A stretch of 52,573 nt of DNA. Origin: Prosthecobacter sp. GTDB lineage: Bacteria > Verrucomicrobiota > Verrucomicrobiia > Verrucomicrobiales > Verrucomicrobiaceae. This document shows positions 51,220-52,573 of the stretch, one piece after another. The stretch is taken from assembly GCF_014879935.1 (NCBI RefSeq), contig NZ_JACSRD010000178.1, positions 1 to 52,573 on the forward strand. Direction: 5' to 3'. Position numbers and translations under genes: made by a program. The notes under the pieces were generated by a model that did not search any database, was not told the DNA's origin, and was given only the letters and a program-made list of their open reading frames with translations. Each line of letters starts with the position of its first letter. Positions within the stretch are counted from its first letter, which is position 1.

Positions 51220-51510
51220 TCAGGCCAGCGCCCGCAGGTAATCAAAGGTGTACAGACCGGTGTTGTGGCCGTCGCTGAAGTCGAACTGGATGGCGTAGCC
51301 GCCCACCATGCGCCAGTCCTTCACGGTCACCCCTGGAAACTCCTTTTGGGAGGTGCCGCCGATCTTGTTGCCGACCAAATCGCGTTCGCCGGTGTTTTCA
51401 GCGCTTGGGGAGGCCGCACGGAGCTTCTCCATGGCGATGAACTGCTCCGTGCCATCGTTCCAGGCGATGGCGACTTCGGTGCCGATAAGTTCGAGACGGG
51501 TGGGATGCAT
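51220..51510 (-). CDS. DUF971 (gamma-butyrobetaine hydroxylase N-terminal-like) protein
   Basis: The product has 96 residues, normal for stand-alone DUF971 proteins. LELIGTEVAIAWNDGTEQFIAMEKLR and the closing VGGYAIQFDFSDGHNTGLYTFDYL are diagnostic. In other bacteria such proteins are linked to iron-sulfur cluster handling, not shown here. It lies 105 bp after the rpsD stop, beyond a terminator, so it probably has its own promoter. Confidence 0.88.
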   Translation of the reverse strand: MHPTRLELIGTEVAIAWNDGTEQFIAMEKLRAASPSAENTGERDLVGNKIGGTSQKEFPGVTVKDWRMVGGYAIQFDFSDGHNTGLYTFDYLRALA

Positions 51511-51560
51511 GACGGGTGTCCAAGTTTCAGGTTTGAGTTTTCACATTCGTCCAGAAAAGC

Positions 51561-51588
51561 AAAAGGGACGCCCGAGAGCGTCCCTTTT
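51561..51588 (-). terminator. Rho-independent terminator after rpsD
   Basis: An 11-bp perfect stem (51561-51571 with 51578-51588, GCGTCCCTTTT side) and a 6-base loop lie 27 bp past the rpsD stop. On the minus strand the stem ends in TTTT, followed by GCTTTTC. It ends the ribosomal operon. Confidence 0.85.
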
Positions 51589-51614
51589 GAAGTCTGTCGG
51601 CTGATCCGTGAGGA

Positions 51615-52229
51615 TTAGCGGGAGTAAAGTTCCACGACGAGCTGCTCGTTGGCGATGGGGGCGATTTCCTCGCGGACCGGCACACGATTCACGGTGCCGC
51701 TCAGCTTGTCACGATCCACCGTCATCCAGTCGGCGGCAGGCGTGCCCTGGGTCATTTCCAGGAAACGACCGATCAACTGCTGACTGCGCTGGCTGCTGCT
51801 GCGGGCGGCGATGACGTCGCCGGGTTTGCATTGATAGCTGGCGATGTTCACCACCTTGCCGTTCACAGTGATGTGGCGATGGCTGACCAACTGACGGGAG
51901 GCGAAACGGGTGTTCGCGAAACCCATGCGGAAGACAACGTTGTCGAGGCGAAGCTCCAGCATCTGCAGGAGGTTTTCACCGGTCACACCCTTGCGGCGTT
52001 GGGCTTCGGCGAAGAAACGGCGGAACTGCTTCTCCATGAGGCCGTATTGGAAACGCAGCTTCTGCTTTTCAGCGAGTGCGGTGCCGTATTCGGACATCTT
52101 GCGGCGGGTGTTGCGCGCGCCGTGCTGTCCCGGGGGGAAATTGCGGGTTTCGAGGGCTTTGGAAGGGCCGAAAATGGCAATGCCGAAACGGCGATTGATC
52201 TTTTCGCGAGGACCAGTGTAACGAGCCAT
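51615..52229 (-). CDS. rpsD: 30S ribosomal protein S4
   Basis: The product has 204 residues. It starts MARYTGPREKINRRFG, with the S4 body (PPGQHGARNTRRKMSEYG) and the RNA-binding S4 domain (LELRLDNVVFRMGFANTRFASRQLVSHRHITVNGK). The zinc-free form is used, as the N-terminus has no CxxC. It follows rpsK by 30 bp. A terminator follows, and rpoA is not adjacent. Confidence 0.97.
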   Translation of the reverse strand: MARYTGPREKINRRFGIAIFGPSKALETRNFPPGQHGARNTRRKMSEYGTALAEKQKLRFQYGLMEKQFRRFFAEAQRRKGVTGENLLQMLELRLDNVVFRMGFANTRFASRQLVSHRHITVNGKVVNIASYQCKPGDVIAARSSSQRSQQLIGRFLEMTQGTPAADWMTVDRDKLSGTVNRVPVREEIAPIANEQLVVELYSR

Positions 52230-52259
52230 AGTGAGATGAAAAAAAGGTGCGGGGAAGGA

Positions 52260-52573
52260 TTAGACGCGGCGGGCTTTGGGCGGACGGCAGCCGTTGTGAG
52301 GCACCGGAGTCACGTCCTTGATGGTGCTGACTTCCACGCCCAGGGCCTGAACGGCACGGACAGCGGACTCACGGCCCGATCCGGGACCACGAAGGCGGAC
52401 TTCCGCCTCGCGAAGGCCATGTCCCATGGCCTGACGGCAGGCATCCTGGGCCACGACCTGGGCGGCGTATGCGGTGCCTTTGCGGGAGCCGCGGAAACCC
52501 ATCTTGCCGGAGGTGGACCAGCCGATCACGCCGCCATTGCGGTCGGTGATGGTGACGATGGTGTTGTTGAACG
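52260..52573 (-). CDS. rpsK: 30S ribosomal protein S11 (5' end beyond the right edge)
   Basis: The C-terminal 104 residues are present. In frame from the window edge it reads [20 protein letters not shown], then [21 protein letters not shown] and the closing [19 protein letters not shown], all diagnostic of S11. The start lies outside the window, so an internal GTG (52529) is not the true start. It forms the platform of the 30S subunit and precedes rpsD in the usual order. Confidence 0.96.
   Translation of the reverse strand, partial: FNNTIVTITDRNGGVIGWSTSGKMGFRGSRKGTAYAAQVVAQDACRQAMGHGLREAEVRLRGPGSGRESAVRAVQALGVEVSTIKDVTPVPHNGCRPPKARRV

Noticed and set aside
1..52573. tRNA or rRNA genes
   Set aside because: No cloverleaf with a GTTCAA-type T-loop or rRNA segment was recognised in the gaps by eye; a tRNA/rRNA scan was not possible.

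Overview
The window looks like chromosomal DNA of a Verrucomicrobiota bacterium, probably of the Verrucomicrobiaceae (Prosthecobacter/Verrucomicrobium-like). This rests on GC-rich DNA, a PEP-CTERM protein beside a TIGR02597-type secreted protein, several DUF1080 proteins, a Tat-exported DUF1552 protein, PVC-type membrane dehydrogenase/cytochrome fusions, a secreted sulfatase, an ECF-type sigma factor near a Ser/Thr kinase, and an hprK-ptsH pair with no PTS genes nearby. No rRNA, tRNA or CRISPR array was seen. The genus guess is inference.

Layout from left to right. 1-6214 holds a truncated hypothetical gene, a 42-bp tandem repeat, a large sensor Ser/Thr kinase, a two-gene DUF6036-type (toxin-antitoxin-like) module, and an ECF-like sigma factor; a broken copy of the sigma factor's 5' end lies on the other side of the module. 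6312-9808 holds a DUF1080 protein, a DUF1552 protein and a UTP-sugar uridylyltransferase. 9831-13780 (minus strand) is a three-gene proton-channel operon: a zinc-ribbon ExbB/MotA-like protein and two different coiled-coil ExbD-like partners. 13944-16996 (minus) is ribBA-ribH-nusB-ftsY. 17132-18395 is hprK-ptsH. 18881-19719 (minus) is rplM-rpsI with a recognisable promoter and terminator. 20366-22255 holds two secreted surface-type proteins.

From 22320 the window becomes more accessory: an IS630-type transposase remnant carrying a 62-bp palindromic insert, a NodT/TolC-type efflux lipoprotein, a sulfatase, an 1120-residue DUF1080/dehydrogenase/cytochrome c protein containing an in-frame 70-bp palindrome, a carboxynorspermidine decarboxylase split by a 241-codon kinase-like insert, a KDG-kinase-like sugar kinase, a serine hydrolase, an FKBP lipoprotein and a second cytochrome-type dehydrogenase with a coiled-coil insert. 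A 61-bp palindrome separates that gene from ruvA. Then follow a glutaminase-STAS-cNMP fusion, two hydrolases, a TPR-like lipoprotein, a DUF1080 protein, gluconokinase, dapB and folK.

The right end holds a tandem pair of nested-palindrome repeats (47414-47735), a membrane-anchored hypothetical protein coupled to nnr (NAD(P)HX repair), yjbQ, a DUF1353 lipoprotein, a DUF971 protein, and the end of a ribosomal operon (rpsK partial, rpsD) closed by a terminator with no rpoA. Housekeeping operons therefore alternate with secreted polymer/sugar-degradation genes. The most unusual themes are insertions placed inside reading frames (nspC, both dehydrogenases) and the asymmetric ExbB/ExbD-like motor operon.
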